From Azotobacter paspali (GTDB lineage Bacteria > Pseudomonadota > Gammaproteobacteria > Pseudomonadales > Pseudomonadaceae): 29,622 bases of DNA. The translations under genes were made by a program, and so were the position numbers. This document shows, piece after piece, positions 16,674 to 22,650 of this stretch. The stretch is from the NCBI RefSeq assembly GCF_042434745.1, contig NZ_JBHLSS010000024.1, one strand, 5' to 3'. The number at the start of each line of letters is the position of its first letter. The first letter of the stretch is position 1. Under the pieces are notes generated by a model. The model saw only the letters and a program-made list of their open reading frames with translations. It had not been told where the DNA came from and searched no databases.

Positions 16674-16752
16674 TCGTAGCCGCAAAAAAACTTCCATTTT
16701 TCAGAAGCTTAATATATAGTTCAACCCGCTCCAGCGAGCTGGGGCGGAAGAG

Positions 16753-16830
<78 letters not shown>

Positions 16831-16838
16831 AAAATATC

Positions 16839-16880
16839 AACGGGATCAGTAGCTTATGGCTCTGGTCCCGTTTCCATTTG
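16839..16880. terminator. Hairpin after tRNA-Pro
   Basis: AACGGGATCAG (16839-16849) pairs with CTGGTCCCGTT (16862-16872), with one G-T pair and a 12-base loop. On the minus strand it is followed by GATATTTTT, so it may end int transcription; on the plus strand the T tract is poor. Confidence 0.6.
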
Positions 16881-16887
16881 TGGCCTT

Positions 16888-16918
16888 GCGCAAAACCGGC
16901 GCAAAATGCGCGCAAAAC
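16888..16918 (+). repeat. Three direct repeats GCGCAAAA at 11-base spacing: candidate integrase arm-type sites
   Basis: GCGCAAAA starts at 16888, 16899 and 16910, exactly one helical turn apart; the first and third continue with C. They lie between the tRNA core and the int stop codon, where arm-type binding sites of lambda-like integrases occur. Confidence 0.65.
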
Positions 16919-18030
16919 TATCTGGCGATTTCGCCAATATCGAGGTCTGGAACAGCATCCGACCAAACCACATCAGCATGGCCGCGCTGATAGTTCCTCG
17001 TCATCTCTTCGCTCGCATGCCCAGCGATCTTCTGTCCGTCCTTTCCGGCCTTCTTGTAGAGGTGCAGGGATAGGGCGCGAATCTCATGGAACCCTGGTTG
17101 TTCCTCCTCTTTCCAGTCCGCATAGCATCCTGCCTCGTCCCTGGCGTCCTTGAATGCCCTGGTCAGGTAGCGCTCCTCGATCTTCGTCCAGTGCTCCTTC
17201 TGCTCGGCCTGCTTCTGGCGCTTGCGCTCCGGCCGGCGGTGGATCAGGAATGGGGAGGGCACGTTGTCCCTGCACCGACTGATGACCTCCTGCAGTTGCG
17301 GCGTGACCCTGAACCTGATCCATGCCGCGTCGCTGGCTTTGGCTGTCTTCTGCTGGATGACGTAGAGGAATCCATCGCGGATGTCGTCGAACCGCATGCT
17401 GAGGATGTCGGTCCGTCGCTGGGCGGTGATCAGCGCTAGGTCGATTGCGTTCTGCAGCCAGGCCGGAGACTTCTCTCGGATTGCGCGCAGCCCATCTACG
17501 GTGTGCCGACGGCGCTGCTTCCTCTCGATCTTCGGGATTGTGTTGGCCGCTGGGTTGTCAGGGCACAGCCCCTTTGCTGCGGCGTGGTTGAACACGTCGA
17601 CAAGTAGGGCTCGGGCCTGATTCGCCGCCCTGGGCGTCAAGCTGTCCAGCAGCTCGGCAACCATTCGAATGGTGATCTCGTCGACAGCTTTCCCCTCGAA
17701 CGCCTTGCGGAACTGCCGGAACCGTACTGCGTACAGGTCAAGCGTGCCCTTGGCCAACTCCCTTGGCGGCAAAACCTCGCGCTCGTAGGTGTCGAGGAAG
17801 CTGCTAAACGAGTCAGATGCTACCCCCTGCACCTTCGACACGAGGTCGGCGCCCCGCATGAAGGTCAGGTTGAGCTGCTTCGCGGCGTCTATCGCCTTGG
17901 CGCGGTCGGTGCCGAACTGGAACCACTTCCCGTCGCTCGGCCGGCGGTACCGGTATGTGCCGCGGCGAGCGTCGAAGTAGAGGTTCTGCGGCAGACTACG
18001 ATTGGCCTTGTTGCGTGGACGAGGGGGCAT
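16918..18030 (-). CDS. Prophage integrase (tyrosine recombinase)
   Basis: A 370-residue tyrosine recombinase that probably integrates the prophage at tRNA-Pro. The N-terminus has an arm-binding-type segment (YFDARRGTYRYRRPSDGKWFQFGTDRAKAIDAAKQLN), followed by a core-binding SAM-like domain (FSSFLDTYEREVLPPRELAKGTLDLY). Catalytic residues are the first Arg in ITAQRRTDILSMRFDDI, the box II in FHEIRALSLHLY (H-x-x-R), the His in IAGHASEEMTRNYQRG and the nucleophile Tyr in RNY. The ATG at 18030 has AGGAG nearby and shares its A with the stop codon of the upstream excisionase-like gene, so it is translationally coupled. Confidence 0.95.
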   Translation of the reverse strand: MPPRPRNKANRSLPQNLYFDARRGTYRYRRPSDGKWFQFGTDRAKAIDAAKQLNLTFMRGADLVSKVQGVASDSFSSFLDTYEREVLPPRELAKGTLDLYAVRFRQFRKAFEGKAVDEITIRMVAELLDSLTPRAANQARALLVDVFNHAAAKGLCPDNPAANTIPKIERKQRRRHTVDGLRAIREKSPAWLQNAIDLALITAQRRTDILSMRFDDIRDGFLYVIQQKTAKASDAAWIRFRVTPQLQEVISRCRDNVPSPFLIHRRPERKRQKQAEQKEHWTKIEERYLTRAFKDARDEAGCYADWKEEEQPGFHEIRALSLHLYKKAGKDGQKIAGHASEEMTRNYQRGHADVVWSDAVPDLDIGEIAR

Positions 18031-18245
18031 TACGCCACTCCTTTCAGGACCATGGCCACCAGGTCGCTGCTGGTCGTCGATCGACTGAACGCCGTCCAGT
18101 CCACATACCATAGCTTGCCGATCTGCTCGCCCGGCAGTACGCCGTTGCGGATCTGGTTCCTGATTGCCTGGGAGCACATGGGGGTTCCATTGTCGCCCCA
18201 GCGTCGCCGCTGGAACTCGCTGATCTTGATCAGCTCCCGTTTCAT
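18030..18245 (-). CDS. Excisionase-like small DNA-binding protein
   Basis: A 71-residue protein with an N-terminal winged-helix-like segment (MKRELIKISEFQRRRWGDNGTPMCSQAIRNQIRNGVLPGEQIGKLWYVDWTAF). The pattern is that of phage excisionases and MerR-like recombination directionality factors: a helix ending in a TxxAI-type recognition helix, then G-x-L-P-G and a W-Y-V-x strand. It directly precedes int with a 1-base stop/start overlap, the usual place for xis. The ATG at 18245 is used; the TTG at 18251 is an alternative. Similarity is at pattern level only. Confidence 0.75.
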   Translation of the reverse strand: MKRELIKISEFQRRRWGDNGTPMCSQAIRNQIRNGVLPGEQIGKLWYVDWTAFSRSTTSSDLVAMVLKGVA

Positions 18246-18326
18246 AGGCAAAACTCTCCCTCCCGGCGCGGCTTGGCCGGGGAGTGTGGGCGCACCGTTG
18301 CGCGGTGCGCCATGCTGCTTGGCGGA

Positions 18327-19148
18327 TTACTTGCCCGGGTTGAATGTGCCGAGGGTTAGGGTTGCGGTGTCGCCGATCTCGCTGGCCAGGACGGCCTTGA
18401 ACTCGTTGGCGATTTCTTCGCGGGCCTGTTCCTCACCGACCCAACGGGGCTTGAGCACGGGTTTTTCGCCGCTGGTGAGGATCGACAGGCGCAGGGTGAT
18501 GACGCGCTTGCCGAGGCCTTCATAGGGGATGCAGGTGAAGTGCAGGGCGCCCGGTAGGGTTTCCTGGCTCTTGGCCTCGATGGCATCCATTGCGCTGCGC
18601 TGGGCGGCGAAGTTCGCCTCGACGTGGGTGCGTTCGCTGGCGGACTTGATGGTGATGTTGCGCACGGCGGCGATGGCCTGGACGGTGCTCATCTGCTCGC
18701 CGGATTCGCTTTCGGCCAGCAGGTTAGCGTGCCAGTCCTCCATCCACTCGGCGAGGGCCTTTTGACTGAGCGGCTCGCCGGCGATCGCCTGCACGGCGGA
18801 GTAGGCGGCGGTTGGCTTGAGGGTCAGGGTGGCGGTGTCGTCGGCGTGGCCTGGGCTGGTTTCGTCACCCAGGTTGAAGAACACAACGCAGCGCATGGCA
18901 TCCTGGTCGACGAAGCCCTTGGCAGGGTCAATGCCGCGACGGTCGATCACGTAGCCGGCAAAGTCTGCCAGGCTGGTGGTGCTCAGGGCGCCGCGAAAGC
19001 GGGAGCGCCCGTGCTGATACTTTTCCATGTCGACCATGGAGAAGGAGCCCGGAAGGATAGCCACTGGGGTGTGGGTTTCCGGGGTTCCGCCGGCGGCGGC
19101 GACGGCGTTGTCGATGATGATCTGCAGCGCTTCTTTACTGAGAGGCAT
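18327..19148 (-). CDS. DUF2303 (YfdQ-like) phage protein
   Basis: A 273-residue cytoplasmic protein resembling the DUF2303/YfdQ family of lambdoid prophages. Typical parts are the opening helix LSKEALQIIIDNAV, the SRFRGALSTTSLADFAGYV block, VVFFNLGDETSPGHADDTATLTLKPTAAYSAV, and the acidic LAEWMEDW segment. The family function is unknown. It belongs to the leftward pL operon, between the 113-aa gene upstream and xis-int downstream. In E. coli CPS-53, yfdQ has a similar setting beside small genes. The ATG follows the weak site AGGAACAC. Confidence 0.85.
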   Translation of the reverse strand: MPLSKEALQIIIDNAVAAAGGTPETHTPVAILPGSFSMVDMEKYQHGRSRFRGALSTTSLADFAGYVIDRRGIDPAKGFVDQDAMRCVVFFNLGDETSPGHADDTATLTLKPTAAYSAVQAIAGEPLSQKALAEWMEDWHANLLAESESGEQMSTVQAIAAVRNITIKSASERTHVEANFAAQRSAMDAIEAKSQETLPGALHFTCIPYEGLGKRVITLRLSILTSGEKPVLKPRWVGEEQAREEIANEFKAVLASEIGDTATLTLGTFNPGK

Positions 19149-19181
19149 GATGTGTTCCTGGTGGTTTTGCTTTGCGTGGTG

Positions 19182-19523
19182 TTAGCGCGGCAGGACAGGG
19201 GCCTGGTCGCGGTTGAACAGTTGCGCTGTCGGGTCGGTCTGGAACAGTTCGAGCCCGTTGGCGGTGACGTACATCGGGGTATCAAGGGTGGTGTCCTCGC
19301 GGCGCTTGCCGCGCTTGGTAGGCTCGATGTAGTCCAGGGTGTGGGTGATGGCGACCTGGTTGCTTTCGCCGATGCGCTTCATCTTGAACTTGAGGGTGAC
19401 TTCGCCCTGCTTGTTATGCTCGACGACGCCGGCGGCGACGGCAGACAGGGCGGTGCCGACCTGCTGGGTGAAGATGGAGGCGTTCAGCGAGTTGATGAAC
19501 TCGGCAACGTCGGTGGGTTTCAT
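19182..19523 (-). CDS. Hypothetical phage protein of the pL operon (113 aa)
   Basis: A soluble protein without a family I can name. It has a helical start (MKPTDVAEFINSLNASIFTQQVGTALSAVAAGVVEHNKQGEVTLKFKMKRIGE) and a beta-rich middle, and ends QLFNRDQAPVLPR. The ATG at 19523 is preferred over the in-frame ATG at 19577 because AGAAGGAAG lies 8-16 bases before it. It is immediately upstream of the DUF2303 gene (33 bases), and the pair commonly appears together in such prophages, suggesting joint function. Confidence 0.75.
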   Translation of the reverse strand: MKPTDVAEFINSLNASIFTQQVGTALSAVAAGVVEHNKQGEVTLKFKMKRIGESNQVAITHTLDYIEPTKRGKRREDTTLDTPMYVTANGLELFQTDPTAQLFNRDQAPVLPR

Positions 19524-19770
19524 GCTTCGGCTTCCTTCTGCTGGTGGTTTCCCGGATGCCGCTGTCGCCAATGGCATCGAGGAAATCGGTCTTTCTGGCC
19601 GGCGTTACTGGCGCCACGTCCGGCTGGGCGCATATCTGTTATTTCCAGTCGGTCCCGTTTGTTGCCAGGCAATTTCTGCGTCCTGGTCCGCGGGGCTGGG
19701 GATGCTGCTTCGCCACCATCCGAGCTAGCCGGCGCGTCCGGCTTGTCTGTCGGCGCTGCGTGCTGCCGAT
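19524..19770 (-). other. Untranslated leader of the pL transcript
   Basis: About 250 bases from the inferred pL start to the first good start codon. Competing short frames exist (for example a GTG at 19617), but none has a clear ribosome site. In lambdoid phages this position holds antitermination signals; I could not recognise a boxA/boxB pair. Confidence 0.35.
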
Positions 19771-19777
19771 GGGACAA

Positions 19778-19806
19778 AATATGGGTGTTCCCGTTTTATC
19801 TGTCAA
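19778..19806 (-). promoter_or_regulatory. Leftward early promoter (pL)
   Basis: On the minus strand: -35 TTGACA (19806-19801), a 17-base spacer and -10 CATATT (19783-19778). Two repressor operators overlap it, one across each hexamer, so CI binding would block polymerase. Confidence 0.75.
19779..19796. promoter_or_regulatory. Phage repressor operator OL1
   Basis: ATATGGGTGTTCCCGTTT: a near-palindrome of the same type as the three sites between cI and cro. It covers the pL -10 element. Confidence 0.75.
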
Positions 19807-19821
19807 TGGGTATTCCCATAA
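19804..19821. promoter_or_regulatory. Phage repressor operator OL2
   Basis: CAATGGGTATTCCCATAA shares the TGGGTATTCCC core with the OR sites. It overlaps the pL -35 and is 25 bases from OL1. Confidence 0.75.
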
Positions 19822-19836
19822 TTTTCTATGGGCTAC

Positions 19837-19864
19837 AAAAAAGCCCGCTCGGTGGCGGGCTCTA
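19837..19864 (-). terminator. Rho-independent terminator (leftward)
   Basis: On the minus strand AGCCCGC pairs with GCGGGCT around CACCGA and is followed by TTTTT. It separates the leftward unit to its right from the pL promoter region. Confidence 0.8.
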
Positions 19865-19866
19865 TG

Positions 19867-19923
19867 TCACTGCTCTGGCCAGCTCCATCGCACATGGATG
19901 CTGCCGTCCTCGCGCCTGGTCAT
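19867..19923 (-). CDS. Possible 18-aa protein coupled to the upstream small ORF
   Basis: The frame MTRREDGSIHVRWSWPEQ starts with an ATG that overlaps the stop codon of the upstream small ORF (ATGA, 4 bases). It ends just before a leftward terminator. The arrangement suggests translational coupling, but the length makes this a weak call, and no family is recognised. Confidence 0.3.
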   Translation of the reverse strand: MTRREDGSIHVRWSWPEQ

Positions 19924-20021
19924 CTCGCGTTGTCGCTTTCCTCGATCTTGCCCAGCAGGCGCTCCCAGTCTTCTGGGTGGTCGTTGGGTGAGGGGGCGAG
20001 AATTGCTTGCCGCTCAGTCAT
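19920..20021 (-). CDS. Possible small phage protein (33 aa)
   Basis: The frame MTERQAILAPSPNDHPEDWERLLGKIEESDNAR is polar and looks protein-like (an acidic amphipathic helix), but I know no family. The ATG at 20021 has only a weak AAGAG before it. The frame is open further upstream to an ATG at 20159, and that 79-residue version is possible. It lies leftward of the toxin-antitoxin pair and ahead of a terminator. Confidence 0.35.
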   Translation of the reverse strand: MTERQAILAPSPNDHPEDWERLLGKIEESDNAR

Positions 20022-20260
20022 CGCTCTTGATAACGAGAGCACTTGATGGTTGATGCGCCAAACAAGCCGGTGATAGCTGGAGATTTGATTCTGGTGGGTG
20101 ATAGCGCGGGCTCTGACGACATACAGCACTCTCCTTGCGACTGGATGAATGCCGTACATGCGTACCGAAAAGAGTCTTATTCGTGTCAGGTTGACATCAA
20201 TGCTTTTTGCTTGCTCGTGGGTGGCCGAGCGCTACAGGTGAGACTGGATGGCAGAGACGA

Positions 20261-20285
20261 AAAGCCCCGCGCATGGCGGGGCTTT
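20261..20285. terminator. Bidirectional hairpin terminator after the antitoxin gene
   Basis: AAAGCCCCGC (20261-20270) pairs with GCGGGGCTTT (20276-20285) around GCATG. On the minus strand the T-run follows the stem, ending the toxin-antitoxin transcript 15 bases after the antitoxin stop. Confidence 0.85.
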
Positions 20286-20299
20286 GTAACCTTTGGAGG

Positions 20300-20638
20300 T
20301 CAAGCGCGCTGTTTTTCCAGAAACTCTTTAACGGGGATAGTGCTGGTTTCGCTTGCGGTGCGATCTTTTTCTTCGATTTCGTGCAGGCGCTCAATCAGAA
20401 TTTTCTTGATTTCGGATTGAGCGAATCGATTCAGAAGGTCACGGATCATAGGCTGATAGCCGATTCCATGGTAATCGGCGATTTTCTTTAGGTCACACAG
20501 AAGCTGTTTTTGAAGCCTAATTGAAATCAATTGAAGGCCTAGCGCTTCGTCTACTTCTCTTTTTGAGCCGGAGGCTACGGCCGTATGGTCTAGGCTTTGG
20601 CCAAGGCTTCCGTCCTCCCACAATTGTGTGTTGCTCAT
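20300..20638 (-). CDS. Type II antitoxin, BrnA/CopG-like
   Basis: A 112-residue protein with a predicted ribbon-helix-helix-type core. The segment DEALGLQLISIRLQKQLLCDLKKIADYHGIGYQPMIRDLLNRFAQSEI (residues about 30-77) has the LQ-x-ISIRL strand followed by two helices with G-x-x-YQP between them. This is the pattern of antitoxins paired with BrnT-like or RelE-like toxins. It is 12 bases downstream of the toxin gene on the same strand, so the order is toxin first. It would neutralise the toxin and bind the shared promoter. Confidence 0.78.
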   Translation of the reverse strand: MSNTQLWEDGSLGQSLDHTAVASGSKREVDEALGLQLISIRLQKQLLCDLKKIADYHGIGYQPMIRDLLNRFAQSEIKKILIERLHEIEEKDRTASETSTIPVKEFLEKQRA

Positions 20639-20650
20639 GGCTCCCTCTCT

Positions 20651-20947
20651 TTACCCGTTTAAGGCAAATTTCTCGTATATACGTATTTCATCAGGGTTTG
20701 CTTCATACGCGGTCTTCAAATAGACCGATCCATCCTTGAATACAAAAACTACTTTAAGAAGCCTCCCAGTGTTTGTTTGGGCAACGAACCATTTTGTAGG
20801 CGGGTCTGTCCTGTGTTCCTCGCGCGTATCCACGAGGTGTTCCCCCTCGCAGTTCTCGAAGCACTGTTCGATCTCGCGCCTTGTGATGCCGCCATGCTTC
20901 CTATCCAGCTTCTCTTGGATCGCATCAGAAATAATCAGACCTTTCAA
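20651..20947 (-). CDS. Toxin-like protein (BrnT/RelE-type, 'ADP-ribosyl-(dinitrogen reductase) hydrolase'-like), TTG start
   Basis: A 98-residue protein carrying ISDAIQEKLDRKHGGITRREIEQCFENCEGEHLVDTREEHRTDPPTKWFVAQTNTGRLLKVVFVFKDGSVYLKTAYEANPDEIRIYE. This matches a family often labelled ADP-ribosyl-(dinitrogen reductase) hydrolase, which is really toxin-like and paired with a small antitoxin as here. The usual N-terminus is MKGLIIS; here TTG AAA GGT CTG begins at 20947, with GGGGGGCGAGC before it, so TTG is the likely start. The in-frame ATG at 21007 adds 20 residues unlike the family. Lying between pL and cI, the pair may act in lysogen stability or phage exclusion; that is inference. Confidence 0.75.
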   Translation of the reverse strand: MKGLIISDAIQEKLDRKHGGITRREIEQCFENCEGEHLVDTREEHRTDPPTKWFVAQTNTGRLLKVVFVFKDGSVYLKTAYEANPDEIRIYEKFALNG

Positions 20948-21088
20948 GCTCGCCCCCCAGCCGGCCTTGTATATACAGATCATAGAGACTGCCGTTGGTT
21001 TCTTCAATTGCGACGAATGGCTTGTATTGACGACTGGTTGGCAAGGTGTGCTCGTCGGGTTCTTGGTCGCGTAGGCGAGGCGCTGCCC

Positions 21089-21739
21089 CTACCCCCTGAC
21101 CTTGCTCGGCGGGCAGACGGCACCGACGGCGTGGATCAGTTCGATTTGCTCTACTGGGATCGTGCGGCGCTCATAGGCATCGTTCACAGAGGCGAGGCTG
21201 ACCTCCACGTCGTTGGCGTAGAGCAGTTCCTTCAGCATGCATTCCTCGTTGACCAGGCGGACCATGACGTATTCCCCAGGAATCAACAGGCCGTTCGGCT
21301 CGATCACGGCCACCCAGCCGCTCTTGATGGCCGGCGCCATGGAATTTCCCTTGAGCCGCAGCGCATAGGCGTGCTTATCGCGTGTCGGCATTTCGACGTA
21401 GCCGTCCGCCGACTCTAGGGCATGCCAGTAACCTTCGGCGCCCATCTGTGCTGTGCCGATGATGGGTATCGTGCGCCAGGGGCTGGTGATGGCCGGGCCG
21501 GGCTCGAACTCCAAGTCGTTGCCCGGCTTGCCCGAGATCATTTCGCCTTTTCCGCTAGCCAGCCAAATTGCGCTCACGCCACAGGCTTGCGCGATCTGCG
21601 CAATGTAGCTGGTGGATTGGGACTTTCCGCGCTCAAGGTCGGAAACCGACGTTTGATTGACTCCAACCCTTCCTGCGAGCTGGGCCTGGGTCAGTTTTGC
21701 GTGTTTGCGGGCGGTCTTTAAGCGGTCTTTGAATTCCAT
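21089..21739 (-). CDS. Phage repressor CI (XRE DNA-binding domain + S24/LexA-like domain)
   Basis: A 216-residue lysogeny repressor. The N-terminal helix-turn-helix is in residues 1-60 (KLTQAQLAGRVGVNQTSVSDLERGKSQ). The C-terminal S24 domain has the catalytic Ser133 in LRLKGNSMAPAIKSG and Lys170 in CMLKELLY, 37 residues apart as in LexA. The usual Ala-Gly cleavage site is replaced by Met99-Gly100 in IGTAQMGAEGYW, so RecA-stimulated self-cleavage is uncertain. The ATG at 21739 is chosen because the longer frame crosses all three operators. It is divergent from cro and faces three operators, consistent with autoregulation. Confidence 0.92.
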   Translation of the reverse strand: MEFKDRLKTARKHAKLTQAQLAGRVGVNQTSVSDLERGKSQSTSYIAQIAQACGVSAIWLASGKGEMISGKPGNDLEFEPGPAITSPWRTIPIIGTAQMGAEGYWHALESADGYVEMPTRDKHAYALRLKGNSMAPAIKSGWVAVIEPNGLLIPGEYVMVRLVNEECMLKELLYANDVEVSLASVNDAYERRTIPVEQIELIHAVGAVCPPSKVRG

Positions 21740-21749
21740 GGTGCAAACG

Positions 21750-21767
21750 ATATGGGCGCACCCGTAT
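21750..21767. promoter_or_regulatory. Repressor operator, cI-proximal (OR site 1 of 3)
   Basis: ATATGGGCGCACCCGTAT, a near-perfect palindrome. It overlaps the inferred -10 of the repressor promoter (GATATG on the plus strand at 21748-21753). Confidence 0.75.
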
Positions 21768-21769
21768 CC

Positions 21770-21799
21770 TTGCAAATGGGTATTCCCGTATCCTAGTAT
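21770..21799 (+). promoter_or_regulatory. Rightward early promoter (pR)
   Basis: -35 TTGCAA (21770-21775), an 18-base spacer and -10 TAGTAT (21794-21799), 28 bases before the cro start. TTGCAA is its own reverse complement and also stands 16 bases from CATATC on the minus strand, so it may serve the repressor promoter too. Confidence 0.6.
21774..21791. promoter_or_regulatory. Repressor operator, middle (OR site 2 of 3)
   Basis: AAATGGGTATTCCCGTAT, lying between the pR -35 and -10. It is 24 bases from each neighbouring site. Confidence 0.8.
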
Positions 21800-21815
21800 A
21801 TGGGTATTCCCGTAA
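21798..21815. promoter_or_regulatory. Repressor operator, cro-proximal (OR site 3 of 3)
   Basis: ATATGGGTATTCCCGTAA, starting inside the pR -10 and covering the expected transcription start. Confidence 0.8.
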
Positions 21816-21826
21816 GAGGATTCTAA

Positions 21827-22033
21827 ATGAACATCTACCAATCCCTGATCGCGCATTTCGGCACGCAGCAGAAGACTGCAGATGCCTTGCGTGTTGATCA
21901 AGGCACCGTCTCTGGGTGGGTCAGAGGACGTCATGGCATGAGCCCAGTAACCGCACTAAAGGCCGAAGCAGTAACGCAAGGCAAGTTCAAGGCTGTCGAC
22001 TTGTGCCCGAACCTGCTGAAAGTCGCTTCCTGA
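21827..22033 (+). CDS. Cro-like DNA-binding protein (YdaS-type)
   Basis: A 68-residue helix-turn-helix protein, MNIYQSLIAHFGTQQKTADALRVDQGTVSGWVRGRHGMSP, with the recognition helix around residues 24-34. It resembles YdaS/Cro proteins: a short helix, Q-x-x-x-A-x-x-L, then V-x-x-W. It is the first gene of the rightward operon, divergent from the repressor and downstream of three operators, the position of cro. AGGA is 8-11 bases before the ATG. It would antagonise CI at the operators. Confidence 0.9.
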   Translation: MNIYQSLIAHFGTQQKTADALRVDQGTVSGWVRGRHGMSPVTALKAEAVTQGKFKAVDLCPNLLKVAS

Positions 22034-22141
22034 TCAGATTTTTCGAGCTGCTGCATGGGATTACCTGTGGTGGCTTCCAGTTATTCCAGATTGCCTTGGC
22101 GTGCTCCAGGGCGCGCCTGAAAGACCAGAGAGGTTTTACGG

Positions 22142-22564
22142 ATGGACGAGTTTCTGAAGGCCCTGCATGACGCGGTGCTGGATGCTGGTGCCAAGAATCT
22201 GGCCCGAAAGATGGGCGTCAGCCATGTCTCGCTGCTCCAGCGTGCCAATCCCAACAATGATGCCCACCGGCTCAACGTCGAGCAGTTCTTCCAGATCCTG
22301 CTGCATGCTGGCGACGTGCGACCGCTGCAGGCTCTGGCCGCCGAGTTCGGCTTCGAGCTGGTAGCCAAGGAGAAGGCCGAGCCGCAGACCCTTGCGGCTG
22401 CTCTGTTACACATGACCAAGGAAGTGGCCGACGTGACTCGCGTGGTGCACGACGCGCTCGAGGATGGCCATGTGAGCCAGACCGAAGAGGCCTTGATCCG
22501 GCGCGAGATTGGGCATGCACACCAGAGCCTGGACGTGCTGGAAGCCTCGGTGAAGGCAGCCTAA
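22142..22564 (+). CDS. Phage regulatory protein, CII family
   Basis: A 140-residue protein like the Phage_CII_2 family: MDEFLKALHDAVLDAGAKNLARKMGVSHVSLLQRANPNNDAHRLNVEQFFQIL. Its first 60 residues form a helix-turn-helix that includes the typical KxMGVSxxSLLQRANPNND segment, and a long helical C-terminal part follows. By analogy it activates transcription that favours lysogeny. It lies between cro and ant in the rightward operon and is followed by a hairpin terminator, so later genes need antitermination or read-through. No target promoter was identified. Confidence 0.85.
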   Translation: MDEFLKALHDAVLDAGAKNLARKMGVSHVSLLQRANPNNDAHRLNVEQFFQILLHAGDVRPLQALAAEFGFELVAKEKAEPQTLAAALLHMTKEVADVTRVVHDALEDGHVSQTEEALIRREIGHAHQSLDVLEASVKAA

Positions 22565-22583
22565 TAGGCCGAATCGCGGGCAA

Positions 22584-22614
22584 CAAAAAAGCCGGGATGA
22601 CGGCCCGGCTTCTT
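22584..22614 (+). terminator. Hairpin terminator after the CII-like gene
   Basis: AAGCCGGG (22589-22596) pairs with CCCGGCTT (22604-22611) around a 7-base loop; A-runs precede and TCTTC follows. The T tract is weak, so it may be partial. Confidence 0.65.
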
Positions 22615-22650
22615 CAACGGCGCCGAGGCGCCACACAAGGTGATTGAATA

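Noticed and set aside
19520..19777. 85-aa frame with TTG start at 19777
   Set aside because: The start lies upstream of the inferred pL transcription start (about 19771), there is no ribosome site, and the 3' end overlaps a better supported gene.
18624..19991. 455-codon open frame on the plus strand
   Set aside because: Antisense to the DUF2303 and neighbouring pL genes; Gly/Val-rich shadow that also runs across the pL promoter and operators.
20777..21418. 213-aa plus-strand frame
   Set aside because: Antisense to the toxin and repressor genes; shadow composition.
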